Shown here: positions 1-8,372 of the stretch, piece after piece
How the letters are laid out: each line of letters opens with the position of its first letter
Position numbering within the stretch: position 1 is the first letter of the stretch
From: Planctomycetes bacterium MalM25
GTDB taxonomy: Bacteria; Planctomycetota; Planctomycetia; Pirellulales; Lacipirellulaceae
Direction: 5' to 3'
Assembly: GCA_007745835.1 (NCBI GenBank)
Contig: CP036424.1
Coordinates: forward strand, 4,451,968 to 4,515,967
Length of the DNA stretch: 64,000 nt
Translations under genes and position numbers: made by a program
The notes under the pieces: generated by a model
Told to the model about the DNA's origin: nothing
What the model saw: the letters and a program-made list of their open reading frames with translations, nothing else
Databases searched by the model: none

Positions 1-988
1 TGCGGGCCTTCTCCAGCTGCGGCGGGTTGCCCGGACGCAGGCGCTGGTAGATCCGCAGGAGCGCCTCTTCGTGGCTCGCGGTGACGTCGTCCGCCATCGC
101 GTTCAAGAGGTGCGGCGAGGCCGGGGGGTCCATCACCTCGATCGACTTCACGCCCGACGTGCAGACCACCTCGGCCGTGTTCTTCGTGATCCGGTGGCCC
201 GCCTCGAGGATGATCTCGCCCGCCCGCTCGCTGCCGACCGGGTAGACGATGTCCTCGACGGCGACCTTGCCCTCGATCTTCGCGACGCTGCGGCCGTCGA
301 CGATCTTCTGCTTGCTGGCGCTGTAGAACGCCTTGAGGATCTCCGCGTCGAGGCCCATCTTCGGGTCCATCGCCCGCAGCAGCGTGACGATCGAGAACTT
401 GCCGCTCTGGTCGATGCGGACGGTGATGCTGTCCTTCTTCGTCGTGTTGATCTCGATCCAGCTGCCTCGCTCCGGGATGACCCGGCACGAGTAAACCTTG
501 CGGTCGCCGGCCTCGATCTCCGAGACGAAGTCGATGCCCGGCGAGCGGTGCAGCTGACTCACCACGACGCGCTCGGCGCCGTTGATGATGAACTCGCCAC
601 CGCCCATCATCACGGGGAGATCGCCCAGGTAGACCTCCTCCTCGATCGGCTGCTCGCGGTTCAATCGCAACCAGACCCGCAGCGGGCGGCCGTAAGTCAG
701 GCGGAGCTGGCGGCACTCGTCCGGCGTGTAGCGCGGCTTGCCAAGCTCGTAACGCACGTAGTCGAGGCTGACCGACTTGTCGTAGCTCTCGATCGGGAAG
801 ATCTCCCGCAGCACCGCTTCGAGGCCCTCTTCCTTCCGCTTGTCCGGGTTGGCGCCGGGGTACTGAAGGAAGCGGTCGTAGCTGACCGTCTGGATCGCGG
901 TCAGGTCGGGCACCTCGTAGGTGCCACGATCGCTGCCGAACTTGCGGGTCTCGGGCGTGTGCAGACGGCGTTGTGAAGTAACAGCCAT
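1..988 (-). CDS. rpoB: RNA polymerase beta subunit, N-terminal part (cut by window edge)
   Basis: Catalytic core subunit of RNA polymerase; about the first 329 residues are present and the frame stays open to position 1. The ATG at 986-988 gives MAVTSQRRLHTPETRKFGSD. The diagnostic beta-protrusion motif RVVVSQLHRSPG is clear, preceded by GEFIINGAE, and the stretch LTYGRPLRVWLRLN follows the family pattern. It is the last gene here of the secE-nusG-rplKAJL-rpoB series, all on the minus strand, with rpoC expected beyond the edge. The gap to rplL is long for an operon, about 470 bp. The identification is secure; only the C-terminal two thirds are missing. Confidence 0.97.
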   Translation of the reverse strand, partial: MAVTSQRRLHTPETRKFGSDRGTYEVPDLTAIQTVSYDRFLQYPGANPDKRKEEGLEAVLREIFPIESYDKSVSLDYVRYELGKPRYTPDECRQLRLTYGRPLRVWLRLNREQPIEEEVYLGDLPVMMGGGEFIINGAERVVVSQLHRSPGIDFVSEIEAGDRKVYSCRVIPERGSWIEINTTKKDSITVRIDQSGKFSIVTLLRAMDPKMGLDAEILKAFYSASKQKIVDGRSVAKIEGKVAVEDIVYPVGSERAGEIILEAGHRITKNTAEVVCTSGVKSIEVMDPPASPHLLNAMADDVTASHEEALLRIYQRLRPGNPPQLEKAR

Positions 989-1462
989 GGCGGGGAGCCT
1001 CCTAGCGAAACGACCTGGGGCGTCCGGCGGGCGCGACGGGTTCGATGGCGTTCGCCCCGGAAACAACGGGATCGAACCACCGAACAAGCGGGCACGCCGG
1101 GCGGCGTTACGCGGGTAGCGAGAGGGGGTGGCGACAACGACCGTACGCCGAACCGCGCGAGCGAAGCGAATCGCTCGGGCGTGCCGGCGCAGCGGGGAGG
1201 GGATCAGCCAGCGCAGCCCGAGCCGGGACCGCAGCGGGACCGAATACGCATGCTAGCGTGTTCGCCCGTCGGTCGTCAGCGCGAGTCGATGGCTCGTGGG
1301 AAGTCAGAACGAAACTCATCCCGGACAGCAGGAAGGAGCGGGAAACGATGGTCGTGCGGCGATCCGCTCACGGAACGCCGCCCAGCCTCTCGGCCCCGCC
1401 GACGCCGCCCCCGCACAGGCGGGGAGCGGGGCGTCGACACGAGGGGGGCCGACCGGCCGTGA
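989..1462. other. rplL-rpoB intergenic region, no gene seen
   Basis: This 474-bp GC-rich spacer has open frames on both strands but none resembles a protein. Read on the minus strand, a G/C-rich imperfect inverted repeat lies at about 1393-1430, shortly after the rplL stop. It could be an attenuator or processing site between the ribosomal genes and rpoB, as known in other bacteria. There is no T-run, so it is not a standard intrinsic terminator. Confidence 0.35.
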
Positions 1463-1891
1463 TCACTTGATCTCGACCTTCGCGCCGGCTTCTTCGAGGT
1501 CCGCCTTGAGCTTCTCGGCCTCTTCTTTCGAGACGCCTTCCTTCAGCTTGGTCGGGACGCCCTCGACCGCTTCCTTGGCCTCCTTGAGGCCCAGGCCGGT
1601 CGCGCTGCGGACGACCTTGATGACGCCGATCTTGTTGTCACCGAACGAAGTCATCTCGACGTCGAACTCGGTCTTCTCCTCAGCGGCGCCGGCGTCGTCG
1701 CCACCGCCGGCCGGGCCGGCCATCATGACAGCGCCACCACCGGAAGCCGGCTCGATGCCGTGCACTTCCTTCAGGTAATCGCTCAGCTCCTTCGCTTCCT
1801 TCAGGGTCAGGCCGACGATCTTGTCGCCCATCTCCTTGATGGCGTCGGAGAAGGAGGTTTCAGCGGCTTCCGCCACGGCTTCATCGCTCAT
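1463..1891 (-). CDS. rplL: 50S ribosomal protein L7/L12
   Basis: Stalk protein of the large ribosomal subunit that recruits translational GTPases. The 142 residues show the standard layout: an N-terminal dimerization helix ([18 protein letters not shown]), an Ala/Gly-rich hinge around residues 48-70, and the C-terminal domain with [29 protein letters not shown] and a final [10 protein letters not shown]. The ATG at 1889-1891 ([11 protein letters not shown]) is chosen because the open frame upstream (to 2005) gives an extension unlike any L7/L12. It follows rplJ after 232 bp. The length is slightly above the usual 120-130 residues because of an N-terminal tail. Confidence 0.97.
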   Translation of the reverse strand: MSDEAVAEAAETSFSDAIKEMGDKIVGLTLKEAKELSDYLKEVHGIEPASGGGAVMMAGPAGGGDDAGAAEEKTEFDVEMTSFGDNKIGVIKVVRSATGLGLKEAKEAVEGVPTKLKEGVSKEEAEKLKADLEEAGAKVEIK

Positions 1892-2123
1892 CTTTGCTTC
1901 TCTCTTGAAAACGTTGCTACGGGCCGGCCGGCCCATCTGGGTTTGCCAACTGAGACCCGCCCCGCGGGGCCGTGCGGTCTCGAACTCGAAAAACCGGCCG
2001 GGCAATCGCTACTGAGGCTGCGCCACAACCGAATCGCTGAATTGTTGTCGCTGAATTGTTCCGCTTCGCTGGGTCGCCCCCCGATGAGGGCGGTGGCTGT
2101 CCGTCGCCGTCGGTCGGGCGCGA

Positions 2124-2654
2124 CTACTCGTCGCCGCCCTCCTCCTCGCTCTTCTGCTTGACTTGGCTCGCGATCATCTTCGCCGGGCCGAGCAGCTGGG
2201 CCGATAGCGTCATCGCCGGGCCGAGCAGCTGGCCGGAGATCGTGCTGAGCATCTCGGTGCGGCTCGGCCACTTGCTGACCGCCTTCACGTCGGCGGGGCC
2301 GAGCTTCGCGCCATCCAGCACGCCGCCGGTCGCCTCGAACTTATCGAACTCGTCCGCCTCGGCGATGGAGATCACTTCCTTCGCCAGCGAGACGACGTCC
2401 TCGGCGCCCCAGACGACCGCCTGGGTCCCCTTGGCGCCCTCGAAGGCCGGCGCCAAGCCGGTCCCCTCGGTCGCCCGCCGGGCGAGACTGTTCTTGATGA
2501 CCATCAGGCTGATGTCTTTCTCACGCAGCCGCTTGCGGAGGGCCACGGTGTCGTTGGCCTCCATGCCGATGACGTTCACCAGCATCAACTCCTCAACCCC
2601 GTCCCACTTGGTGACAAGGTCTTGGGTCATCAGGTCTTTGACAAACTTGCTCAT
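2124..2654 (-). CDS. rplJ: 50S ribosomal protein L10
   Basis: Base of the ribosomal stalk, binding 23S rRNA and L7/L12 dimers. The 176 residues start MSKFVKDLMTQDLVTKW and contain the family core VALRKRLREKDISLMVIKNS and SLARRA; the C-terminal helix SAQLLGPAKMIASQVKQK is the expected L12-binding segment. It lies between rplA and rplL on the same strand. The following 232-bp spacer holds a low-complexity stretch but no gene. L10 normally represses its own operon through the leader RNA; no specific binding site could be identified here. Confidence 0.96.
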   Translation of the reverse strand: MSKFVKDLMTQDLVTKWDGVEELMLVNVIGMEANDTVALRKRLREKDISLMVIKNSLARRATEGTGLAPAFEGAKGTQAVVWGAEDVVSLAKEVISIAEADEFDKFEATGGVLDGAKLGPADVKAVSKWPSRTEMLSTISGQLLGPAMTLSAQLLGPAKMIASQVKQKSEEEGGDE

Positions 2655-2741
2655 GGCCAGACTTCAGGCTGAAGACGGTAGCGTGTGTGAGTGACGCGTG
2701 GCGGGCGGCCGCCAGAAGGCGGGGTCGCTCACCAAATGGGA

Positions 2742-3419
2742 TCAGACGGCGAGGCGAACGCTCGGGCTCATCGTCGCGGAGATGTGAGCGCTCTTAACGT
2801 AGATGCCTTTCACCGTGGAGGGCTTCATGCCCAGCACCATGTCGACGAAGGCCTGGATGTTATCGGTGAGCTTGTCGGCGTCGAAGCTGAGCTTGCCGAC
2901 GATCGCCTGGACGTTGCCGCCCTTGTCGTTGCGGAACTCGACCTTGCCCGCCTTGTACTCCCCGACGACCGTCGCCACGTCGGGCGTCACGGTGCCGGCG
3001 CGGGGCGAGGGCATCAGGCCACGGGGGCCGAGCACCCGGCCGAGCGGGCCGACCGTCTTCATCATGTCGGGGGTGGCGATGCAGACGTCGAACTCGGTCC
3101 AGCCGCCCTGGATCTTCTTGGCCAGGTCCTCCTCGCCGACGAAATCGGCGCCCGCCTCTTCGGCCGCCTTGGCGGCGGGGCCCTTCGCGAACACGACGAT
3201 CCGCTGCTTCTTGCCGATGCCGTTGGGCAACACGATCGAGCCGCGGACAATCTGATCCGCCTGCGTGTGGTCGATGCCCAGCCGCATCGCGATCTCGACC
3301 GACTGGTCAAACTTGGTCGCGTCGAAGCTCTTGAGCGCCTTGACCGCCTCTCCGAGCGGGAGGGCGTCGTCCGTACGCTTGGCGTTGGCGGCCTTCAGCC
3401 GCTTGCTGACTCTCGACAT
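2742..3419 (-). CDS. rplA: 50S ribosomal protein L1
   Basis: Primary 23S rRNA-binding protein at the E-site stalk and, in many bacteria, translational repressor of rplK-rplA. The ATG at 3417-3419 gives a 225-residue protein beginning [15 protein letters not shown]; the longer frame to 3575 adds 52 residues not typical of L1 and is rejected. The L1 signature region [20 protein letters not shown] is present, as are [19 protein letters not shown] and the C-terminal [18 protein letters not shown]. It sits between rplK (325 bp upstream) and rplJ (87 bp downstream). Confidence 0.97.
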   Translation of the reverse strand: MSRVSKRLKAANAKRTDDALPLGEAVKALKSFDATKFDQSVEIAMRLGIDHTQADQIVRGSIVLPNGIGKKQRIVVFAKGPAAKAAEEAGADFVGEEDLAKKIQGGWTEFDVCIATPDMMKTVGPLGRVLGPRGLMPSPRAGTVTPDVATVVGEYKAGKVEFRNDKGGNVQAIVGKLSFDADKLTDNIQAFVDMVLGMKPSTVKGIYVKSAHISATMSPSVRLAV

Positions 3420-3744
3420 CGCTGCTTCACCCGGTCCAGGCTGCGGGCGTCGGCCGGTGAAGCCGACGCCGTGATAGTTGGGAGAAGTGTGGTCCAAACC
3501 GCGGACCCAGGGGCCCGCGTCCCACCTTCTGTGCGTGTTTCTCTCGATCGCTGTGTGCTGTCTTTTCGCCGCCAAGCGGTAGCGAATCGACTTTTTTAAC
3601 CTTTCGGGACCGTTTTGTTTAGCCCCGCGTCGGATTTCCGCGGGAAAAGGCTCGCTGCGGGCGGGGGCGAGTCGGTTCGACCCGCAGCTCCCTCAGCCTT
3701 CAGCTAGCCCTCAACCCTCGACGACCCTCTCAGCGAACACCCTC
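3420..3744. other. rplK-rplA spacer with short direct repeat
   Basis: This 325-bp spacer is unusually long for the rplK-rplA junction. No credible gene is seen. A 13-bp direct repeat, CTCAACCCTCGAC, occurs at 3710-3722 and again at 3744-3756, where it covers the rplK stop codon, so the end of rplK looks locally duplicated. The rest is GC-rich without an obvious hairpin or T-run. Confidence 0.4.
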
Positions 3745-4170
3745 TCAACCCTCGACCACCAGGCCCATGCTGCGGGCCGTGCCGGCGATCATCCGCTTGG
3801 CGTGTTCGACGTCGCGGGCGTTGAGATCGTTCATCTTCATCGTGGCGATCTCGCCCAGCTGGGCGTCGGTCACCGTGCCGACCTTCGTCTTGTTCGGGAC
3901 GCCCGAGCCCTTCGCGACACCGGCCAGCTTCTTCAGCAGGACGGCCGCCGGGGGGCTCTTGGTCTCGAACTCGAACGAGCGGTCGTTGTAGACGCTCACC
4001 ACGACCGGGATCATCATCCCGTTCGCTTCGCGGGTCGAGTCGTTGAACGCCTGAACGAACTGGCCCAGGTTGATGCCGAACTTACCGAGCGCCGTACCGA
4101 CCGGGGGGGCGGGGGTCGCCTGCCCACCGGGGATCTGGAACTTCGCCTGTCCGACTAATTGCTTCGCCAT
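3745..4170 (-). CDS. rplK: 50S ribosomal protein L11
   Basis: Component of the GTPase-associated centre of the large subunit. The 141 residues match the full family length: [20 protein letters not shown] near the N-terminus, [18 protein letters not shown], then the C-terminal RNA-binding domain [20 protein letters not shown] and [10 protein letters not shown] at the end. The start is the ATG at 4168-4170. It lies 69 bp after nusG and upstream of rplA on the same strand. A small perfect hairpin sits just upstream of the start codon (listed separately). Confidence 0.97.
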   Translation of the reverse strand: MAKQLVGQAKFQIPGGQATPAPPVGTALGKFGINLGQFVQAFNDSTREANGMMIPVVVSVYNDRSFEFETKSPPAAVLLKKLAGVAKGSGVPNKTKVGTVTDAQLGEIATMKMNDLNARDVEHAKRMIAGTARSMGLVVEG

Positions 4171-4187
4171 AACGTTTCTCGAAATTC

Positions 4188-4207
4188 AGGCTTGAAAGCT
4201 CAAGCCT
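4188..4207 (-). promoter_or_regulatory. stem-loop in the rplK leader
   Basis: An 8-bp perfect stem, AGGCTTGA / TCAAGCCT, closes a four-base loop (AAGC on the plus strand), ending 17 bp before the rplK ATG. The L11 operon leader is the classical site of L1 feedback binding, so a regulatory role is possible, but this is inference from position only. Confidence 0.35.
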
Positions 4208-4239
4208 CAAACCTGTGTGGGTTAATGCTTCTCGAAGCT

Positions 4240-5151
4240 CTAGAGCTTCTCGACCTGCCAGTACTCGAGCTCGACGGGCGTGCTGCGGCCGAAGATGCTG
4301 ATCATCACCGAGACCTTGCCGCTCTGGTGATCGATCGCGTCGACGTCGCCCTCGAAGTTCTCGAAGTTGCCGTCGGTCACCTTGACCTTGTCGCCCTCGG
4401 CGAACTTGATGTTGAGCTTCGGGACATCTTCCTCGGTCCCTTCTTCGCCTTCTTCCTTCGGCAGGATCTTCGCCACGTCCTCGGGGCTCATCGGGATCGG
4501 CTTGCCGGACGCGCCGGTGAAGTCGCCGATGCCCGAGGTCTCGCGGATGGCGAACCACGTGTCGTCGTTCACGTGCATTTGAACGGCGATGTAGCCGGGC
4601 CAGATCTTCCGCTGGACCGTCTTCTTCTTGCCGTTCTTGAACTCGGTGACCTTCTCCGTGGGGACGATGATCTCACCGAAGAGATTGTCGATCCCCTCGA
4701 TGGCGACCTTCCGCTTGAGCGCCTCGGACGAGGTCCGCTCGCGGTTGCTCTGCACCTTGAGGATGTACCAGTCGAGCTGGATGTCCTCGGCCATCTCCTC
4801 GTCGGAGAGCTCCTCAATCGGCCCGGCGGGGGCGACCGTGAGGGTCTCCTCCTCGTCGTCCATCGCGGCTTCGGCCGCCTCGAGATCGGCGTCGTACTCG
4901 ACTGCGTCCTCAGCGGAGCCCTCAGCGGAGCCCTCAGCGGAGTCGCCCTCGACGGCTGCATCGCCCTCGGCTTCGGCGCTGGCCTCTTCGCCAGAGTCCT
5001 CGGCGGAGGCAGGCTCGGTAGCGACGGCGTCCGGTTCAGCGGCGGCCGCCTCCGCCTCAACGGCCGGCGCATCGGCCGCCGGCGAGGGAGCGGGCTGTTC
5101 GGCCGCCGTCTCGGTCGCTTCGAGGTCGGTCTTGAGGGTCTCGTCGCTCAA
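4240..5151 (-). CDS. nusG: Transcription termination/antitermination factor NusG with acidic N-terminal extension
   Basis: NusG binds the RNA polymerase clamp and couples transcription with Rho or the ribosome. A TTG at 5149-5151 is preferred as start because AAGGA lies seven bases upstream, giving 303 residues; a GTG at 5188-5190 in frame would add 13. Residues 1-122 form an Ala/Glu/Asp-rich, apparently disordered extension. The NGN domain follows (LDWYILKVQSNRERTSSEAL, then RKIWPGYIAVQM), and the KOW motif near the end is FAEGDKVKVTDGNFENFEG. Usual NusG is about 180 residues, so this is much longer. It is preceded by secE and followed by rplK. A 12-bp tandem repeat lies in the coding sequence for the acidic tail. 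Confidence 0.93.
   Translation of the reverse strand: MSDETLKTDLEATETAAEQPAPSPAADAPAVEAEAAAAEPDAVATEPASAEDSGEEASAEAEGDAAVEGDSAEGSAEGSAEDAVEYDADLEAAEAAMDDEEETLTVAPAGPIEELSDEEMAEDIQLDWYILKVQSNRERTSSEALKRKVAIEGIDNLFGEIIVPTEKVTEFKNGKKKTVQRKIWPGYIAVQMHVNDDTWFAIRETSGIGDFTGASGKPIPMSPEDVAKILPKEEGEEGTEEDVPKLNIKFAEGDKVKVTDGNFENFEGDVDAIDHQSGKVSVMISIFGRSTPVELEYWQVEKL
4908..4943. repeat. 12-bp tandem repeat inside nusG
   Basis: Three head-to-tail copies of CCTCAGCGGAGC (4908-4919, 4920-4931, 4932-4943, the last with one changed base) encode the S-A-E-G steps of the acidic N-terminal NusG tail. The unit is a multiple of three, so copy-number change would keep the frame. Confidence 0.85.
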
Positions 5152-5214
5152 TCCAGTGTCCTTAAACGCTTGGCTCGCCGGGGAGCCCACAGTTCACCGC
5201 CCCGACAAAGGGGC

Positions 5215-5721
5215 TCACATCAGGCCCAGGTCCGTGAAGAGCTGGCCCGACAGCACGTATTTCAGCACCCAGTCGTAAACGAACAGCAACGCCGCCAGGC
5301 CGAAGATCACGAAGATCACCACCCCCGAAGCCTTCAGCAGCTCCGATTGGGTTGGCCAAGAGACCTTGCTCATCTCCGCCTCGACGGCGATGAGGAACTC
5401 GGCAAACTTCGGCATCTGGATCAGCCGGAAGGCCATCCAGCCGGTGGCCGCAAACACCGCCAGCGGGATGCCGATCGTCTGCCCGGCCGAGAACCCCTCG
5501 GCCTCGAGCCAGCCCTTCAATGACCAAGCGCCCGCAGCCAGCACCACGCCGATCGCGATCAGCGTCGCCTGCCGGGCGTGGCGCCCCTGCTTCGGCTTGA
5601 ACAGCCGGAGCTGAAACAGTTCTTGAAGGTAGGCTGTCACCGATCTTATCGCCGTGGTTTGCGGCCCCTGCCCCAAAAGGGACGGGCGCCGTTTCGACCT
5701 TGCTTCACCTCGCCCAACCAT
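5215..5721 (-). CDS. secE: Preprotein translocase subunit SecE
   Basis: Small essential subunit that stabilises SecY in the inner-membrane translocon. The SecE signature EMSKVSWPTQSELLKASGVV is followed by the C-terminal membrane helix (VVIFVIFGLAALLFVYDWVL). Two additional hydrophobic segments precede it (about residues 53-68 and 85-99), so this is the longer SecE form rather than the minimal 60-residue type. The ATG at 5719-5721 gives 168 residues; an in-frame TTG at 5758-5760 is possible, but no good ribosome site decides between them. The stop is 63 bp before the preferred nusG start, and tRNA-Trp lies upstream. Confidence 0.92.
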   Translation of the reverse strand: MVGRGEARSKRRPSLLGQGPQTTAIRSVTAYLQELFQLRLFKPKQGRHARQATLIAIGVVLAAGAWSLKGWLEAEGFSAGQTIGIPLAVFAATGWMAFRLIQMPKFAEFLIAVEAEMSKVSWPTQSELLKASGVVIFVIFGLAALLFVYDWVLKYVLSGQLFTDLGLM

Positions 5722-5781
5722 CCGCTGGCCGGACTCGTTTAACTCTGAACCCGCCGCCAACCGGCCGAGGCCGGTCGTCAG

Positions 5782-5854
5782 CAGGGGCGGTGGGACTCGA
5801 ACTCACAACCCCTGGTTTTGGAGACCAGTGCTCTGCCAATTGAGCTACGCCCCT
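5782..5854 (-). tRNA. tRNA-Trp (CCA)
   Basis: A 73-nt cloverleaf on the minus strand: acceptor AGGGGCG pairs with CGCCCCT, the D arm is GCTC...GAGC, the anticodon stem is CTGGT/ACCAG with loop CTCCAAA (anticodon CCA), and the T arm contains GTTCGAGTC. No CCA tail is encoded. It lies between tuf and secE, a frequent bacterial location for trnW. Confidence 0.95.
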
Positions 5855-5876
5855 GTGCGGAGCGGAAAGCTGAAAG

Positions 5877-5903
5877 GGGAGGGAGAGCCACGCTCTCCCT
5901 CCC
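5877..5903 (-). terminator. stem-loop downstream of tuf
   Basis: An 11-bp perfect inverted repeat (GGAGGGAGAGC / GCTCTCCCTCC) with a very short loop lies between the tuf stop and tRNA-Trp. No T-run follows on the minus strand, so it may be an RNA-processing or weak termination signal rather than a strong intrinsic terminator. Confidence 0.4.
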
Positions 5904-5927
5904 GCCTTCCGCTCAGCGTTTCGTTAA

Positions 5928-7127
<1,200 letters not shown>

Positions 7128-7388
7128 CTTTCTTCTGACTCGCTAGTAGTTGCTAGAGGGCGCCAGCGATTGCGGTGGCGGCTTGTTCTGGCGGCGGTCG
7201 CCGCCCCGTGTTGACTGCCGAGAACCCCGTCCGGGGCGGCCTCGACTCCGAATGACTCACGAGGAAGGCCCCGCTCGTCGCTTAGCTTATCAAACCTTAC
7301 TGCTTCAAAACTTCCCTGCCTCGACGCTTCCCTGCCTCGACCTCTCCTCGCTTCGCTCCATCCCGCTCCGCTGCGGCCGGGGCCGCAG

Positions 7389-7461
7389 AGCTGCTGACGA
7401 GACTTGAACTCGTGACCTCATCCTTACCAAGGATGTGCTCTACCAACTGAGCTACAGCAGC
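7389..7461 (-). tRNA. tRNA-Thr (GGU)
   Basis: A 73-nt cloverleaf: acceptor GCTGCTG/CAGCAGC, D arm GCTCAGTTGGTAGAGC, anticodon stem CATCC/GGATG with loop TTGGTAA (anticodon GGT), and T loop GTTCAAGTC. No encoded CCA. It directly precedes tuf. Confidence 0.95.
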
Positions 7462-7514
7462 AGGTTACCGTTAAGCCCTTCGCCAGCCAGCTCCTCTTAC
7501 GCGTATCGAAACAG

Positions 7515-7586
7515 AGCGGGTGAAGGGAATCGAACCCTCGTCATCAGCTTGGAAGGCTGTTGCTCTACCATTGAGCTACACCCGCA
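7515..7586 (-). tRNA. tRNA-Gly (UCC)
   Basis: A 72-nt cloverleaf: acceptor GCGGGTG/CACCCGC, anticodon loop CTTCCAA (anticodon TCC), T arm GAGGGTTCGATTCCCTT. No encoded CCA. It lies 53 bp upstream of tRNA-Thr(GGU) in the tRNA-tuf cluster. Confidence 0.94.
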
Positions 7587-7740
7587 AAGCTAATGCGGAA
7601 GCGGGGATGAGGAACCAGGAAAGCAACCGGCTGACCGCCGACCGCCAATCCACGCACCGCATCCCCCCGTCCCCATTCGCCATCGACTCCGAGGCGAGCA
7701 ACACCCTGGCGTGAGCCAAGCGGAGCCGCCCCGAAACCAG

Positions 7741-7822
7741 TGGTGGGTGCAGGATTCGAACCTGCGAAGGCAGAGCCATCTGATTTACAGTCAGACCCGT
7801 TTGACCGCTTCGGTAACCCACC
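7741..7822 (-). tRNA. tRNA-Tyr (GUA)
   Basis: An 82-nt class II tRNA with a long variable arm: acceptor GGTGGGT/ACCCACC, anticodon stem TCTGA/TCAGA with loop CTGTAAA (anticodon GTA), T loop GGTTCGAATCC. The variable arm and anticodon identify tyrosine. No encoded CCA. Confidence 0.95.
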
Positions 7823-7983
7823 TTTTCGGCGACAACGGCGCCGCGCGGCCTGAACCACACCTCGTGGAGACAGCGCCACACCTCACCGCGAGGCCGACTC
7901 AAGCCGGATCGCCGCAGCGACCGCCTTCGCCCGCCAAGCCTCGCCGCCACCTGAGCCCCGACCCGGACGGGCCGACACTCGAG

Positions 7984-8056
7984 AGCTAGCGGAGGGACTT
8001 GAACCCACAACCTGCTGATTACAAATCAGCTGCTCTGCCAATTGAGCTACGCTAGC
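7984..8056 (-). tRNA. tRNA-Thr (UGU)
   Basis: A 73-nt cloverleaf: acceptor GCTAGCG/CGCTAGC, anticodon stem GCTGA/TCAGC with loop TTTGTAA (anticodon TGT), T loop GGTTCAAGTCC. It is the first gene of the tRNA-tuf series on the minus strand. Confidence 0.95.
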
Positions 8057-8372
8057 CTACGGAAAACTAACCAAGCTCCAGATCATCTGGTCGCCGAACT
8101 AAGCTTCCCTCTCCTAACGAGCCAGGTTCTGCGAACCCGGTTCGCCCCTCCGAGGCCTCCTCAAGGCGAGGAATCCCCGGAAAACGGGAGAAAGTCACTC
8201 CGTACCGGCAGCCGGAAACTCGTGGGAATCGGCCAATATACCGAGCGGATCGGCGCCCGCAAGCCCACTCTTCGGGGCATTCCGCCCGGATTCCGACGAT
8301 TCGGGCAAACTCCTCGGCGCCAAAAGCCAGTCGGGCTCCACTTAAGGCAAACTCCAAACGATTTCGAGCCGC
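8057..8372. other. spacer between sigma factor gene and tRNA cluster
   Basis: A 316-bp spacer of somewhat lower GC than its surroundings. It should hold the promoter of the tRNA-tuf operon on the minus strand, but no hexamer pair was convincing. No gene is seen. Confidence 0.3.

Noticed and set aside
71-976. A 301-residue open frame on the plus strand
   Set aside because: It lies antisense to rpoB and has an Arg/Asp/Leu-rich composition typical of shadow frames in high-GC DNA.
3420-3575. N-terminal extension of L1 by 52 residues
   Set aside because: Not seen in L1 proteins; the ATG at 3419 gives the normal N-terminus.
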